64,000 bases of DNA from Sphingomonas sp. LY54 (GCF_035594035.1 NZ_CP141588.1:2262501-2326500); one strand, 5' to 3'. Positions 10,135-20,211 are shown, numbered from the stretch's first letter. Made by a program: numbers and translations. The notes: generated by a model not told the origin, from the letters alone.

Positions 10135-11751
10135 ATGCGAACTCATTTTGATGTCCTAGTAGTCGGCGCAGGAATGGCGGGGATCTATAGCGTCTACCGC
10201 TTCCGGAACGACGGCCTCAGCGTTCATGCGCTTGAGGCCGGGAGCGGCGTCGGCGGTACCTGGTTCTGGAATCGTTATCCCGGCGCCCGTTGCGACGTCG
10301 AGAGTCTCGACTACAGCTTCTCCTTTTCCGACGACCTCCAGCGCGAATGGAAGTGGAGCGAGCAGTTTGCTGCCCAGCCGGAAATTCGCGCATATCTCGA
10401 TGCGGTCGTCGATCGGTTCGGCCTTGGCGATCATTTTACGTTCAACGCGACGGTGGAGAGCGCCGCTTGGGATACAGAGAGATCTCTGTGGCTCGTTGAA
10501 GCAGCGGGTAAGTCCTACTCAGCGAAATATCTGATCATGGCGACAGGCCTGCTCAGCGTTCCAGTGGACCCGCAGATCCCGGGTCTCGAACGGTTCTCCG
10601 GTGACGTGCTCCGCACGGCGGAGTGGCCGGAGGGTGTGGAACTTTCCGGCCGCGCCGTCGGGCTGTTCGGCAACGGCTCCTCCGGCATGCAGGTGCTTCC
10701 GGCGGTGGCCGAAGTGGCGAAACGGATCACCTTGTTTCAACGCACCGGCGCCTATGCAGTGCCCGTGCGCAATGCGCCCATCACCAATGAGGAGCATGAG
10801 GCGGCCTGTGCCACCTACGCTGCCCGGCGGGAGGCCACGCGGAAATCGGCTGTCGGAACCTACTGGTCAGCTTATTTCAACGGAGAGAAGAGCGTATTCG
10901 AAGTTGATGAAGCCGAGCGGCTACGCGAATTCGAGAAATTCTGGGACATGGGCGGCCCCGGCTTCCTAATCGCTTACAATGACCTGCTCACGGATTTGAA
11001 GGCAAACAAGCTGGCCTCCGATTTCGCACGCGACCAGATCCGGTCGATCGTGAAAGATCCGGTCCTTGCAGAGAAGCTGCAACCCCCTTCGGAACTGCCC
11101 CTGGGCTGCAAGCGGCTCGCAGTTGAAAACGGCTATTTTGATGCTTTCAACCGCGACAACGTCGATCTTGTCTCCCTCAAGGAAGAGCCGCTCATTTCCG
11201 TTGAGCCCGACGGGATCCGCCTTGAGGACCGCTTCATTCCGCTCGACACGATCATCCTTGCCACCGGGTTTGACGCCTATTCCGGAGCCATGCTGAAAAT
11301 GCGCATCCGAGGCGACGGAGTCGAACTGCGCGATGCGTGGGCAGAAGGACCCGAAAATTATCTAGGATTGGGAATGGCGGGGTTCCCGAACCTCTTCACG
11401 ATCAACGGCGCCAATGCGCCGGCATCGAATTTCTTCCTTGTAACCGAGGCACAGGTCGACTGGCTCTCAGGGCTCATCGCCCACGCCGAGAAGGTCGGGG
11501 CGCGACGGATCGACACCGCGAAGGCGGGCGAAGTCGAATGGCGCCGGCACATCGAGGAAGTGGCCGCGTACGTCACCGTTACAAATCATTGTGTCACCTG
11601 GTTTCGCGGCACGAACATCGAAGGCAGGCCAGCCAAGGTCATGAACTACCTCGCCGGCCTGAACGCCTGGAATGATTACGCGGCCGCAGTGGAGCAGGAG
11701 GGCTATCGCCACTTCAGCTTCGGGATGAGCAAAGAGCCCTCCACGCTATAG
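10135..11751 (+). CDS. Type I Baeyer-Villiger-like flavin monooxygenase, copy 1 (fingerprint His replaced by Arg)
   Basis: The 538-residue flavoprotein resembles cyclohexanone monooxygenase. It has the FAD motif GAGMAG (11-16), GGTWFWNRYPGARCD (40-54, active-site Asp54), the NADPH motif GNGSSG (179-184) and a GCKR stretch likely to hold the active-site arginine. Such enzymes insert an oxygen atom next to a ketone to give an ester or lactone. The family fingerprint FxGxxxHxxxWP reads FSGDVLRTAEWP at 154-165, so the histidine is Arg160. The next gene, an SDR, follows after 8 bases, suggesting paired alcohol oxidation and ketone oxygenation. Confidence 0.88.
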   Translation: MRTHFDVLVVGAGMAGIYSVYRFRNDGLSVHALEAGSGVGGTWFWNRYPGARCDVESLDYSFSFSDDLQREWKWSEQFAAQPEIRAYLDAVVDRFGLGDHFTFNATVESAAWDTERSLWLVEAAGKSYSAKYLIMATGLLSVPVDPQIPGLERFSGDVLRTAEWPEGVELSGRAVGLFGNGSSGMQVLPAVAEVAKRITLFQRTGAYAVPVRNAPITNEEHEAACATYAARREATRKSAVGTYWSAYFNGEKSVFEVDEAERLREFEKFWDMGGPGFLIAYNDLLTDLKANKLASDFARDQIRSIVKDPVLAEKLQPPSELPLGCKRLAVENGYFDAFNRDNVDLVSLKEEPLISVEPDGIRLEDRFIPLDTIILATGFDAYSGAMLKMRIRGDGVELRDAWAEGPENYLGLGMAGFPNLFTINGANAPASNFFLVTEAQVDWLSGLIAHAEKVGARRIDTAKAGEVEWRRHIEEVAAYVTVTNHCVTWFRGTNIEGRPAKVMNYLAGLNAWNDYAAAVEQEGYRHFSFGMSKEPSTL

Positions 11752-11759
11752 GATTATCG

Positions 11760-12515
11760 ATGATGCGCGACATGGAAAACAAGGTGATCGTTATGACTGG
11801 CGCGGCCAGCGGGATCGGGCGTGCTGCGGCCGAGCTCGCGGCGAGACGGGGGGCCAAAGTCGTTATCGCGGATATCGCTGAGGAACAGGGTGATAAGGTG
11901 GTGGATCTGATCCGCAGGGAGGGGGGAACTGCGACTTTTCTCCGTACGGACGTGACGAGCGAAGACGACATTCGCCGAATGGTGGATCATGCGGTCGACA
12001 CCTATGGTCAGCTCGATGGAGCATTTAACAACGCCGGCATGCCGCCAACCTCGCGTCCGCTCCACGAAGTGACTCATGCCGAGTGGCAGCGTCACATCGC
12101 GGTGAATCTGACATCTGTTTTCCTTTGCATGAAATATGAGATCCCAGCGATGCTGGAGAAGCGCAAAGGTTCAATCGTCAACACCGCATCTGCAGCCGCC
12201 GTGCGCGGCAATATCGGCTTCTCGGAATATATCGCTGCCAAGCATGGCGTTCTTGGCCTCGGCCGGGCGGCGGGAGTCGAATACGGATCGGCGGGAATTC
12301 GCGTGAACACCGTTCTGCCTGGCGCCATCAAGACGCCGATGCTTCAGGATGCGATGGAGCTTGGGCTTAACGTATTCTCCGGCCCCAAATACCCAATGCA
12401 GCGACCAGGCGAGCCGAGTGAGCTCGGTGAAGCCGTCGTCTGGCTTCTTTCCGATGCCGCCTCTTATGTCACCGCGGCGCACCTCGCCGTCGACGGCGGC
12501 AGCACCGCCACCTGA
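11760..12515 (+). CDS. SDR family oxidoreductase
   Basis: This 251-residue classical SDR has TGAASGIG near residue 15, NNAG near residue 90, and the catalytic YIAAK. The C-terminus ends with the DGG motif common in the family. It likely oxidises a cyclic alcohol to the ketone used by the adjacent monooxygenase, which is inference from position only. The gene starts 8 bases after the monooxygenase stop and is probably in the same operon. ATGs at 11763 and 11772 are alternative starts. Confidence 0.88.
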   Translation: MMRDMENKVIVMTGAASGIGRAAAELAARRGAKVVIADIAEEQGDKVVDLIRREGGTATFLRTDVTSEDDIRRMVDHAVDTYGQLDGAFNNAGMPPTSRPLHEVTHAEWQRHIAVNLTSVFLCMKYEIPAMLEKRKGSIVNTASAAAVRGNIGFSEYIAAKHGVLGLGRAAGVEYGSAGIRVNTVLPGAIKTPMLQDAMELGLNVFSGPKYPMQRPGEPSELGEAVVWLLSDAASYVTAAHLAVDGGSTAT

Positions 12516-12540
12516 TCAGTTGAGCCGAGGAGTGACCGAA

Positions 12541-13452
12541 ATGGATATACGCTATGATGATCGGGTCGTTGTTATCACTGGAGCCGCGGGAGGCATCGGG
12601 AGCCAATATGCTCGCGAGTTCGCTGCGCGAGGCGCGAAGGTCGTGGCGAACGATATTGGCGCAAGCCTCGATGGCAAAAGTATCTCTTCCGACGCCTTGA
12701 CCAGCCTCGCGGCCGAGTTGGAACGGTCGGGGGCCGAGGTGGCCTTAAGCGTCGACGACATCACCGACCCGGCCGGCGCCGAAGCTCTAATCCGGATGGC
12801 CACCGATACGTTCGGCCGTGTGGATGTGCTCATCAACAACGCCGGTATCACTCGCAATAACCTGATCGAGCAGATGCCAGTAGACGACTACCGAGCCCTG
12901 CTCGACGTTCATCTTTTCGGATCGTTTCATTGCAGCAAAGCGGCGTGGCCAGTCATGCAGAAACAGGGCTACGGCCGGGTCCTGATGACTACCTCGCAAT
13001 CTGGCCTCTACGGCATGGAGACGCACGCCAACTACAGCTCGGCAAAAGCTGGTCTGGTCGGGCTTGGATTGGCGCTCAGCCTCGAGGGGCGGGAGCACGG
13101 GATCAACGTGAACGTGATCAGCCCTATGGCCACGACACGAATGAGCGAAGCCTTCTTAACCGAGGAAATGAAGATCGCGATGCATCCGCGTTCGGTTGCG
13201 GCGATGGCGCTATGGCTGTGCTCCGAGGGTTGTTCGGAAACAGGGCAGATCCTGGAAGCGGGGATGGGCTATTTCGCCAAGGTTGCGCTCGTCGAGGCCG
13301 AGGGTTTGATCATCCCGCCAGCGACTGTAACTGCCGAGGTCGTGCGTGATAGGTTCGGTGAGATAACCGATATGTCCAACGCAAGCTCATTCGCATCCGT
13401 TGCTGATTATTTGCAGCGGGTGGGCGGACGTGTTTTCGCGCCTGCCGATTAA
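12541..13452 (+). CDS. SDR with MFE-2-like layout (3-hydroxyacyl-CoA dehydrogenase type)
   Basis: The 303-residue protein starts MDIRYDDRVVVITGAAGGIG and carries LINNAGI and NYSSAKAG (Tyr-x-x-x-Lys). After the SDR core it has a roughly 60-residue extension, as in the dehydrogenase domain of peroxisomal multifunctional enzyme 2 and its bacterial relatives. It may act on a hydroxyacyl-CoA. A better start than any upstream is ATG 12541, preceded by GAGGAG. Its 5' end is duplicated as the broken fragment at 3106-3261, and a paralogue is at 30835-31737. Confidence 0.85.
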   Translation: MDIRYDDRVVVITGAAGGIGSQYAREFAARGAKVVANDIGASLDGKSISSDALTSLAAELERSGAEVALSVDDITDPAGAEALIRMATDTFGRVDVLINNAGITRNNLIEQMPVDDYRALLDVHLFGSFHCSKAAWPVMQKQGYGRVLMTTSQSGLYGMETHANYSSAKAGLVGLGLALSLEGREHGINVNVISPMATTRMSEAFLTEEMKIAMHPRSVAAMALWLCSEGCSETGQILEAGMGYFAKVALVEAEGLIIPPATVTAEVVRDRFGEITDMSNASSFASVADYLQRVGGRVFAPAD

Positions 13453-13563
13453 CACCCTGCCTAGCAGGTCAAAGCAAGCCGGACCGCCAGTGCTCAGGTA
13501 TCCACTCCTTAAATTCGAACTGCGCTCCTGCCGAGGAGAAGCGGTCGCAACGGGAGAGGGACT

Positions 13564-15972
13564 ATGAGGTCTATGGCTTACAGCAAGCGCATCCTGCGGT
13601 CTGCAGCGGGCATGGCAGCCGTTGCCGGTTCCACGGCGGCGATGGCTCAACCCGCGCCAAGTACGCCGGAAGTCGAGGTTGCCGCCGCCCCCCAGGCGTC
13701 GGAGCTGCAAACCTCCGCAGTTGACGCCTCGGTCTCTAATAAGGACGAGGGCGAGATTATCGTCACCGCGCAAAAGCGCGAACAGGCGCTGCAGGATGTC
13801 CCCATGAGCGTCACTGCGGCAACTGGGAAGCAATTGGAAACCGCGGGGGTCGAGCAGATCGGCGACCTTGCCAAGATTGTCCCAGCGCTCAGCGTGGGAC
13901 GCTCGCAATTCGGGTTTCCGATCATCTCCATGCGCGGTGTGAACTTGAATCTCGCTTATCTTTCAGCCCAGCCAACCGTAAGCACCTATGTCGATCAAGC
14001 GCTGCTCGCCTACCCTGCGATGACGCAAGGGGTATTCCTCGACGTGCAGAGGATCGAGGTCCTGAAAGGACCACAGGGCACTTTGTTTGGAGCTAACGTC
14101 ACCGGCGGCGCGATCAACATCATTGCGGCCAAGCCGACCCGCGACTTGCGCTACGGCCTGCGAACCGAGGTCAACCATTTCGGTGGCGTTGACCTGGAGG
14201 GCTATGTCAGCGGCCCTGTGTCGGACACGTTGCGGGCCCGGATTGCGGCGTCGACTAAGCAGTTCGGAGCTTGGCAGCACTGCTATTTTGGCTGCAACCA
14301 GGAGAATGGAAAGCGAAGCGAAGGTGCTGCGCGCCTGCTGCTCGACTGGACTCCCACTGAAACCTTGACCGTGTCCCTGAACCTCAACGGCAATTATGAC
14401 CGCGGGGAACCACAGCAGTTCCAGATCGCTTCGAAGGCGATCGTCTTCCCCCCCGGTGTGCCGGGCTATGCTGAATATCCGCTGCCGCCTGCCGACAATC
14501 GCGCGGCCGATTTCTTCTTTCCAGAAGGGCAGCGCACCAAGAAGAGGGATCGAACCCTTCAGGCCGTACTAAGGGCGGATCTCGACTTGGACTGGGCGGT
14601 ACTCACCTCCATCACCAATTATGGCGACACCAAGCGCTTTGCCAATTTCGACGGCGACGGATCGGTTCTACCGCTCGGTTTCAATCAGACGTTTGGCCGC
14701 ATCAAGAGCTTCAACCAGGAATTGCGGTTGGGCGGCGCGGCGCTTGGTAATACGCTGAATTATGTTGTCGGAGCCGCGTATCAGGACGACGAGATCCTCG
14801 ATGGCCAGAGCGCGCAGTGGTTCGGCTATTCGGGCATCCCCATTGGTTCCGACGCGCTGATTGAGAATCCGGTCACATATCGCTCGGTTGGTCTGTTCGC
14901 CAGCGGGGATTGGGAACTCGCGCCGGGGCTAACTCTCACTCTCGGGGCGCGCTACGCCTGGATAAAGGAAACGACTGGCGGCTGCTTCGCCGACGGCGGT
15001 TCAGGGCAACTGGCGGGACTATTTGGCTTCGTGTCTGGCCAACTCCGTGCCGCCTTTGGGCAGCCTCCGCTTCCGGCCGGCACCTTTGGCCCTGGCAAGT
15101 GCTTTGCACTCGACGATCGTCCCGAGGTGCTCGGCACCGACCGCGCCTTCTCCCCATTCAACGAGGTTCTCGAACAGAAGGAAAACAATTTCTCGTGGAA
15201 GTCCGGCCTGAGCTGGGAAGCTACCGACGATGTTCTGCTATACGGACTGGTCAGTCGCGGCTTCAAAGCTGGCAGCATCACACCCGGCTACAACACCGTC
15301 GCTACTCAGTTTGCCAAGATAAAACAGGAGCAGCTTACGGCCTACGAATTAGGCGTTAAATCACAGTTTGCAGACCGCCGTATCACGTTCAACGCCGCCG
15401 CATTCTATTACGACTACAAGGACAAGCAGTTCGCGACAATTGAGCCGGGCATCATTGGCGATCAGCCGGTGGTCGTGAATATTCCTAAGTCGGAGGTGCT
15501 GGGTTTCGAAACCGAATTGCTCGCCAATGTTACCCGGAATTTCACGCTACGCGCCTCTCTTACGTACCTGGACACGAAAGTTGGACCCTACGTCTCCTAT
15601 GTGGGGCTCGGCACTTTCAGAGAGATCGAGGGAACCCGCTTCAACCTCGCACCCGAATGGAGCGGCAACATCGATGCGGAATATCGCGCGCCACTGACCA
15701 GCTCGCTCGAGGGTTATGTCGGTGCGACGTTCGGGTTCAACAGTTCGACGTACGGCGTGCTTGGCGAGCCGGAGCCTTACTTCATCAAGGCATGGCAAGT
15801 GTTCGATGCGCGCATCGGTATCGAATCGGAGCAGGGCTGGTCGGCAGGTCTGTTCGCTCGAAACCTGACCGACGAATATTATTGGAATAACGCCACCTCG
15901 GGGAATGATGCAGTGCTAAAGACCACTGGGATGCCGCGGACATTCGGCGCGGTGTTCAGCTACCGCTTTTGA
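13564..15972 (+). CDS. TonB-dependent receptor
   Basis: The 802-residue outer-membrane receptor has a signal peptide ending near AAMAQ (about residue 29), a TonB box IIVTAQKREQ near residue 65, a plug with SMRGVN and LKGPQGTLFGANVTGGAINI, and a C-terminal barrel ending in ...FSYRF with terminal phenylalanine. It would import a substrate too large or scarce for porins. Position between two monooxygenase genes suggests it takes up the compound the cluster degrades, as often proposed in sphingomonads. A 111-base gap precedes it; 23 bases separate it from the next start. Confidence 0.92.
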   Translation: MRSMAYSKRILRSAAGMAAVAGSTAAMAQPAPSTPEVEVAAAPQASELQTSAVDASVSNKDEGEIIVTAQKREQALQDVPMSVTAATGKQLETAGVEQIGDLAKIVPALSVGRSQFGFPIISMRGVNLNLAYLSAQPTVSTYVDQALLAYPAMTQGVFLDVQRIEVLKGPQGTLFGANVTGGAINIIAAKPTRDLRYGLRTEVNHFGGVDLEGYVSGPVSDTLRARIAASTKQFGAWQHCYFGCNQENGKRSEGAARLLLDWTPTETLTVSLNLNGNYDRGEPQQFQIASKAIVFPPGVPGYAEYPLPPADNRAADFFFPEGQRTKKRDRTLQAVLRADLDLDWAVLTSITNYGDTKRFANFDGDGSVLPLGFNQTFGRIKSFNQELRLGGAALGNTLNYVVGAAYQDDEILDGQSAQWFGYSGIPIGSDALIENPVTYRSVGLFASGDWELAPGLTLTLGARYAWIKETTGGCFADGGSGQLAGLFGFVSGQLRAAFGQPPLPAGTFGPGKCFALDDRPEVLGTDRAFSPFNEVLEQKENNFSWKSGLSWEATDDVLLYGLVSRGFKAGSITPGYNTVATQFAKIKQEQLTAYELGVKSQFADRRITFNAAAFYYDYKDKQFATIEPGIIGDQPVVVNIPKSEVLGFETELLANVTRNFTLRASLTYLDTKVGPYVSYVGLGTFREIEGTRFNLAPEWSGNIDAEYRAPLTSSLEGYVGATFGFNSSTYGVLGEPEPYFIKAWQVFDARIGIESEQGWSAGLFARNLTDEYYWNNATSGNDAVLKTTGMPRTFGAVFSYRF

Positions 15973-15995
15973 CCTGGCAGGGCATGGAGGCAGGC

Positions 15996-17639
15996 ATGGC
16001 GAACGAAGCGAACACCTATGATGTGGTCATCGTCGGGGCAGGATTTGCTGGCCTCTACGCGCTCTACAAGTTCCGGTCGCTGGGTTACCGCTGCCGAGTG
16101 CTCGAAGCCGGCAGCGGCGTTGGGGGAGTTTGGTACTGGAATCGTTATCCGGGCGCGCGGTGCGACGTAGAGAGCGTCGATTACAGCTATGGCTTTTCCG
16201 AAGAGCTCCAGCAGGAGTGGACCTGGACGGAGCGTTACGCGAGTCAGCCCGAAATTCGAGCCTATCTGGACCATGTTGCAGATCGCTTCGATCTACGCCC
16301 GGACATCCAGCTCAACACGTTCGTAAAGGCGGCTCGGATCGATTCGCAGTCGAACAAGTGGCGCATCAGCACTGGGCAGGGACAGGAGCTCTCCGCGACC
16401 TACTGCATCATGGCGACCGGACCGCTCTCCGTCCCGATCAAGCCCGACATTCCCGGGCTCGAGCAGTTCGAGGGACCGACCTATTACACCAGCTCCTGGC
16501 CAGAGAAGGGCGTCGACTTCAACGGGCTTTCAGTGGGGCTCGTTGGCACGGGGTCGTCGGGCGTGCAGGCGACGCCAGTGATAGCCGAGTCAGCCGCGCA
16601 ATTGACCGTATTTCAACGCACCCCGAACTATAGCGTGCCGGCCCGAAACGAACCGCTAAACCCCGCCAAAATGGCTGACGTCAAAGCGCGCTATCCGGAG
16701 CTCCGTGCCATCTGCCGCCGGTCGGGTTTCGGGAACAGTGCCTGGTCGGCTGAGCAGACCGCCGGCCGCCGAGCGTTGGAAATGTCGCCCGAACATCGCG
16801 ATCGCATATTTGAGGAGCAATGGGCGCTTGGTGGCCCCGGCTTCCTGACTGTCTTTCCGGATCTCATGACCAACCCGCAGGTTAACGAGACGGCCGGTGA
16901 GTTCGTCCGCCGGAAGATACGGGAGGCGGTGGAAGATCCCGCGGTCGCGGACGCGCTAACGCCTCCTGACGACCAACTGATCGGCTGCAAGCGTATCTGC
17001 GTCGATACCGATTATTTCGTGACCTTCAACCGACCCAATGTCTCGCTCGTCGACGTGAAGAAGGACAGGATTATCGGGATTGAAGCCAAAGGCCTGCGGA
17101 CGGAGAATGGCTTCTATCCTCTCGATGCACTGGTTCTCGCAACCGGCTTTGACGCGCTGACAGGAGCACTCGTTCGCATCGATATCAGAGGTGTCGAGGG
17201 CATGTCGCTGCGGGAGAAGTGGGAACACGGACCGCTTAATTATCTTGGCATGGCCGTGAGCGGCTTCCCCAATCTGTTCATTATCAATGGCCCGGGAAGT
17301 CCGTCCGTGACGGCCAACCTCGTGCTTACCTCCGAACTGCAGGTGGACTGGCTCGCCGAGCTGATCACGGATGCGGAGAAGGGCGGGGCTACTCAGATTA
17401 GCGTCGAGAACGACGCCGAAGATGAATGGGTCAAGCTCGTCAACGACATTGCCCAGCAAACGATTTTCACGGCTGGCTGCAATAGCTGGTTCGTTGGTGC
17501 CAATGTGCCTGGGAAACCACGGCTGTTCACCGCGTTCGCCGGTGGGATCCCTGCATATATTGCGGCGATCGAAGATGCGAAGACGGCCGGCTACCGGGGC
17601 TTCAGCTTCGAGAGGGTGAATGAACTGGAGCGCGCATAG
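15996..17639 (+). CDS. Type I Baeyer-Villiger-like flavin monooxygenase, copy 2 (fingerprint His replaced by Tyr)
   Basis: The 547-residue enzyme has GAGFAG (14-19), GGVWYWNRYPGARCD (43-57), GTGSSG and a GCKR segment, all typical of cyclohexanone-monooxygenase-like proteins. The fingerprint is FEGPTYYTSSWP at 158-169, with Tyr164 where histidine is expected. The start at 15996 is chosen because GGAGG lies 5 bases upstream; earlier starts lack this. An SDR follows after 15 bases and an esterase after that, repeating the gene logic of copy 1. Confidence 0.88.
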   Translation: MANEANTYDVVIVGAGFAGLYALYKFRSLGYRCRVLEAGSGVGGVWYWNRYPGARCDVESVDYSYGFSEELQQEWTWTERYASQPEIRAYLDHVADRFDLRPDIQLNTFVKAARIDSQSNKWRISTGQGQELSATYCIMATGPLSVPIKPDIPGLEQFEGPTYYTSSWPEKGVDFNGLSVGLVGTGSSGVQATPVIAESAAQLTVFQRTPNYSVPARNEPLNPAKMADVKARYPELRAICRRSGFGNSAWSAEQTAGRRALEMSPEHRDRIFEEQWALGGPGFLTVFPDLMTNPQVNETAGEFVRRKIREAVEDPAVADALTPPDDQLIGCKRICVDTDYFVTFNRPNVSLVDVKKDRIIGIEAKGLRTENGFYPLDALVLATGFDALTGALVRIDIRGVEGMSLREKWEHGPLNYLGMAVSGFPNLFIINGPGSPSVTANLVLTSELQVDWLAELITDAEKGGATQISVENDAEDEWVKLVNDIAQQTIFTAGCNSWFVGANVPGKPRLFTAFAGGIPAYIAAIEDAKTAGYRGFSFERVNELERA

Positions 17640-17654
17640 AAGGTTTGGCAGCTG

Positions 17655-18419
17655 GTGATAAATCTTGAGGGCAAGGTCGCACTCGTGACGGGGGCAGCCT
17701 CGCCGAGCGGCCTCGGGTTTGGGATTGCGCGCCGGCTGGCGCAACAAGGCGCTGCGATATTCATCACGGATGTCGATGGCCGGGTTCGCGATCGGGCGAG
17801 CGAGCTTGAGCGCGCCGGACATCGAGCAATGGCGGACCTCCACGACGTCCGGAAGTCCGGAGAATGGTCGGCTATCATCGAAACCGTGGTGGCAGGCCTC
17901 GGCCACCTCGACATCCTCGTCAATAACGCAGGCATCGCGATTGCTAAGCCAGTGCCGCAGCAGAGTGATGAGGAGTGGTGCCGCCAGATCGACATCAATC
18001 TGAGCGGAACGTATTACGGGTGTGTAGCGGCGGTAGAGCAGATGCGACAACAGGGAGGAGGCGGCTCGATCGTCAACATATCCTCCATCTCAGGGCTTGT
18101 CGGCTCGCACTCCACCACCGGGTACGCGGCGAGCAAGGGCGGCATCCGTATGCTGACCAAGTCGCTGGCGCTGGAAGGGGCTGTGGAGGGGATTCGCGTG
18201 AACAGCGTCCATCCAGGCATGATTTGGAGCGAGATCCACGAGCGCGCGCAGGCCGAAACGCCCGACACCTATGCCGCGTTGATGGCAAACGCGATCCCCA
18301 TGGGACGGATGGGCACTCCCGACGACGTCGCCGCGATGGTTGCCTTCCTTGCTTCGGACGATGCTAGCTACATCACCGGCGCTGAATTCATCGTCGACGG
18401 CGGATTTACCGCCCGCTGA
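17655..18419 (+). CDS. SDR family oxidoreductase
   Basis: This 254-residue classical SDR has TGAASPSGLG (a slightly lengthened glycine motif), NNAG, NISSISG and the catalytic YAASK, with a DGG ending. It begins with GTG. It sits 15 bases after the second monooxygenase and 15 bases before the second esterase, so the three probably act in series on one intermediate: alcohol to ketone, ketone to ester, ester to acid plus alcohol. Confidence 0.87.
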   Translation: MINLEGKVALVTGAASPSGLGFGIARRLAQQGAAIFITDVDGRVRDRASELERAGHRAMADLHDVRKSGEWSAIIETVVAGLGHLDILVNNAGIAIAKPVPQQSDEEWCRQIDINLSGTYYGCVAAVEQMRQQGGGGSIVNISSISGLVGSHSTTGYAASKGGIRMLTKSLALEGAVEGIRVNSVHPGMIWSEIHERAQAETPDTYAALMANAIPMGRMGTPDDVAAMVAFLASDDASYITGAEFIVDGGFTAR

Positions 18420-18434
18420 ACCTGGAGCCGATCA

Positions 18435-19325
18435 ATGCCTAGCCTCGAACATGAAATGACGGTCGCGGCGCTGGCCCAAGCCGGGATGGGCTCCAAAGCC
18501 TTTGCCGAGCAGCGCGCCTTTTACGATGCTGCACTGGGGGCCATCGCACTTCCGGCCAATGTTCCAATTGAAACGGTGGAAATCGCTGGACGTGAGGCCG
18601 ATCTTGTTTTGGCGCCGGGCGCCCGCAGCGACCGCGTTGTTCTCCACCTGCATGGTGGCGGCTACGTTCTCGGATCGAACCGGATGTACCGCGAGTTCAG
18701 CACACGGTTGAGCCTGGCAACCGGGCTTAAACTCCTCGTGCCCGACTATCGCCTCGCGCCGGAGAACCAGTTCCCGGCTGCGTTGGACGATGCGGAAGCT
18801 GCGTATCGCTGGCTCCTGCAACAAGGCCACCTTCCGCGTGAGATTGCGATATCGGGGGACTCTGCGGGAGGTGGGCTTGCGCTGGCGCTCGCGATGAGGC
18901 TGCGCGACAGCAATGTGGCGCTACCGGCTGCGATGGTGCTGATGTCGCCTTGGACGGACCTCTCTTTATCTGGGCCGGCGAGTCAGCCGGGCGCGGTTGA
19001 TGATCCCGTGATGGACCGATCGAACCTGATTGCCATGGCGCGAGCTTATGCGGGTGAGGCTATTGACCACCCTTCGGTCTCCCCTTCGCGAGGATCCGTC
19101 GCCGGGCTACCACCGATCTTGATCTTCGTGGGCACCCGCGAGTTGTTGTTTGACGATGCACGAGATCTCGCCGCGAGCCTGGCCGCCGCGGGTGTCGAGC
19201 ATCGGTTGATTGAGGGCAAGGATCTGATCCATTGCTGGCCAGTCATGGCGGCTAACGCCCCGGAATCCCATTCCGCTTTATCCCAAGTCCACGATTTTCT
19301 CGCGGCTGCTCTCTCTTCCGAATAG
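18435..19325 (+). CDS. Alpha/beta hydrolase, HSL (type IV esterase) family, copy 2
   Basis: The 296-residue enzyme shows HGGGY near residue 73, LVPDYRLAPE, and the nucleophile motif GDSAGGG near residue 143. The late histidine in DLIHCWPV would complete the triad. It belongs to the same family as the protein at 6779. It would hydrolyse the ester or lactone formed by the neighbouring monooxygenase, which is inference from order. Confidence 0.88.
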   Translation: MPSLEHEMTVAALAQAGMGSKAFAEQRAFYDAALGAIALPANVPIETVEIAGREADLVLAPGARSDRVVLHLHGGGYVLGSNRMYREFSTRLSLATGLKLLVPDYRLAPENQFPAALDDAEAAYRWLLQQGHLPREIAISGDSAGGGLALALAMRLRDSNVALPAAMVLMSPWTDLSLSGPASQPGAVDDPVMDRSNLIAMARAYAGEAIDHPSVSPSRGSVAGLPPILIFVGTRELLFDDARDLAASLAAAGVEHRLIEGKDLIHCWPVMAANAPESHSALSQVHDFLAAALSSE

Positions 19326-19395
19326 CGCGCGCTTGACTCTTGTAGTGCAATCTGAAGTTATAGCGCACTATAAAAACAAAAAAGCGGAGAGTTGG

Positions 19396-20211
19396 ATGAT
19401 GAAAGGTCGCGGGAATGCGGCGGGTGCTGCATGTTTGGGAGCCCCTGCTATGATGGTTGGGACGGTCGGACGGCTTGCCTACCTTGGGCGTTTCGGGACT
19501 CATGACGTTCGGGTCATGGGTGCGGCTACCATCTACGTGTCGGTCGACAAGGCGTTCACACTGCGCATCGCGGGCACCGAGCGACAGGCGATCAGCGCGT
19601 ATGTGCCCGCATATGAGCCACATCAGGTTATCAGCGATGACAGATTCGGGGCCCAGCTTGTTATCGAGCCCGAAACGTTCAACGATCCCGTCTTTCCGGA
19701 CGGACTCCTGACCATTTCGCAGCAGAGGCGCGTCGCCGAGCAGATACTGGCAGGCTTTAGCGACGGGGCCGAACAATTAGAAGATTGTGCCGCCTTCGAC
19801 CGCCTATTCTTTGGGCGGGAGCTGGCTAGCCGTAAGCTAGACGCGCGGGTGCGAGACGTGGCCGGGCAGATCAGCGCGAGCCCCTCGGAGAAGCATTCCG
19901 CCGATTATCATTCGCAAGCCATCGGGCTGTCCGTTTCCCGTTTCTCGCATCTATTCCGAGCGGAAGCTGGAACCACGTTCCGCCGGTACTGCGCTTGGAA
20001 GCGGGCGCGGGGAGTCATGCCACTAGCCAAGAACGTCGAAAGCTTGGTCGAGACGGCGCTGTCGGCCGGTTATGCGGATTCCACCCATTTTTGCCATTCG
20101 ATCCGCCATTTTTTTGGAATTAGACCGCGTGACCTGGTCGAAATCATGGCGCCTGAAGACTTCCGCGTGGCACTTGCAGGCTTGGCAGCTGGCAACGCGT
20201 ACCCCTCGTGA
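19396..20211 (+). CDS. AraC family transcriptional regulator
   Basis: The 271-residue protein has a C-terminal double helix-turn-helix typical of AraC/XylS proteins: GLSVSRFSHLFRAEAGTTFRRY, then a second unit with ALSAGYADSTHFCHSIRHFFGI. The N-terminal part resembles no effector domain I can name. ATG 19396 follows GGAGAG and is preferred over an upstream TTG. It closes the plus-strand catabolic run with the TetR gene, so it is a likely regulator of the cluster. Confidence 0.82.
   Translation: MMKGRGNAAGAACLGAPAMMVGTVGRLAYLGRFGTHDVRVMGAATIYVSVDKAFTLRIAGTERQAISAYVPAYEPHQVISDDRFGAQLVIEPETFNDPVFPDGLLTISQQRRVAEQILAGFSDGAEQLEDCAAFDRLFFGRELASRKLDARVRDVAGQISASPSEKHSADYHSQAIGLSVSRFSHLFRAEAGTTFRRYCAWKRARGVMPLAKNVESLVETALSAGYADSTHFCHSIRHFFGIRPRDLVEIMAPEDFRVALAGLAAGNAYPS

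Noticed and set aside
16956..18050. Open frame of 364 codons on the minus strand
   Set aside because: It is antisense to two genes with clear catalytic motifs (the second monooxygenase and an SDR).
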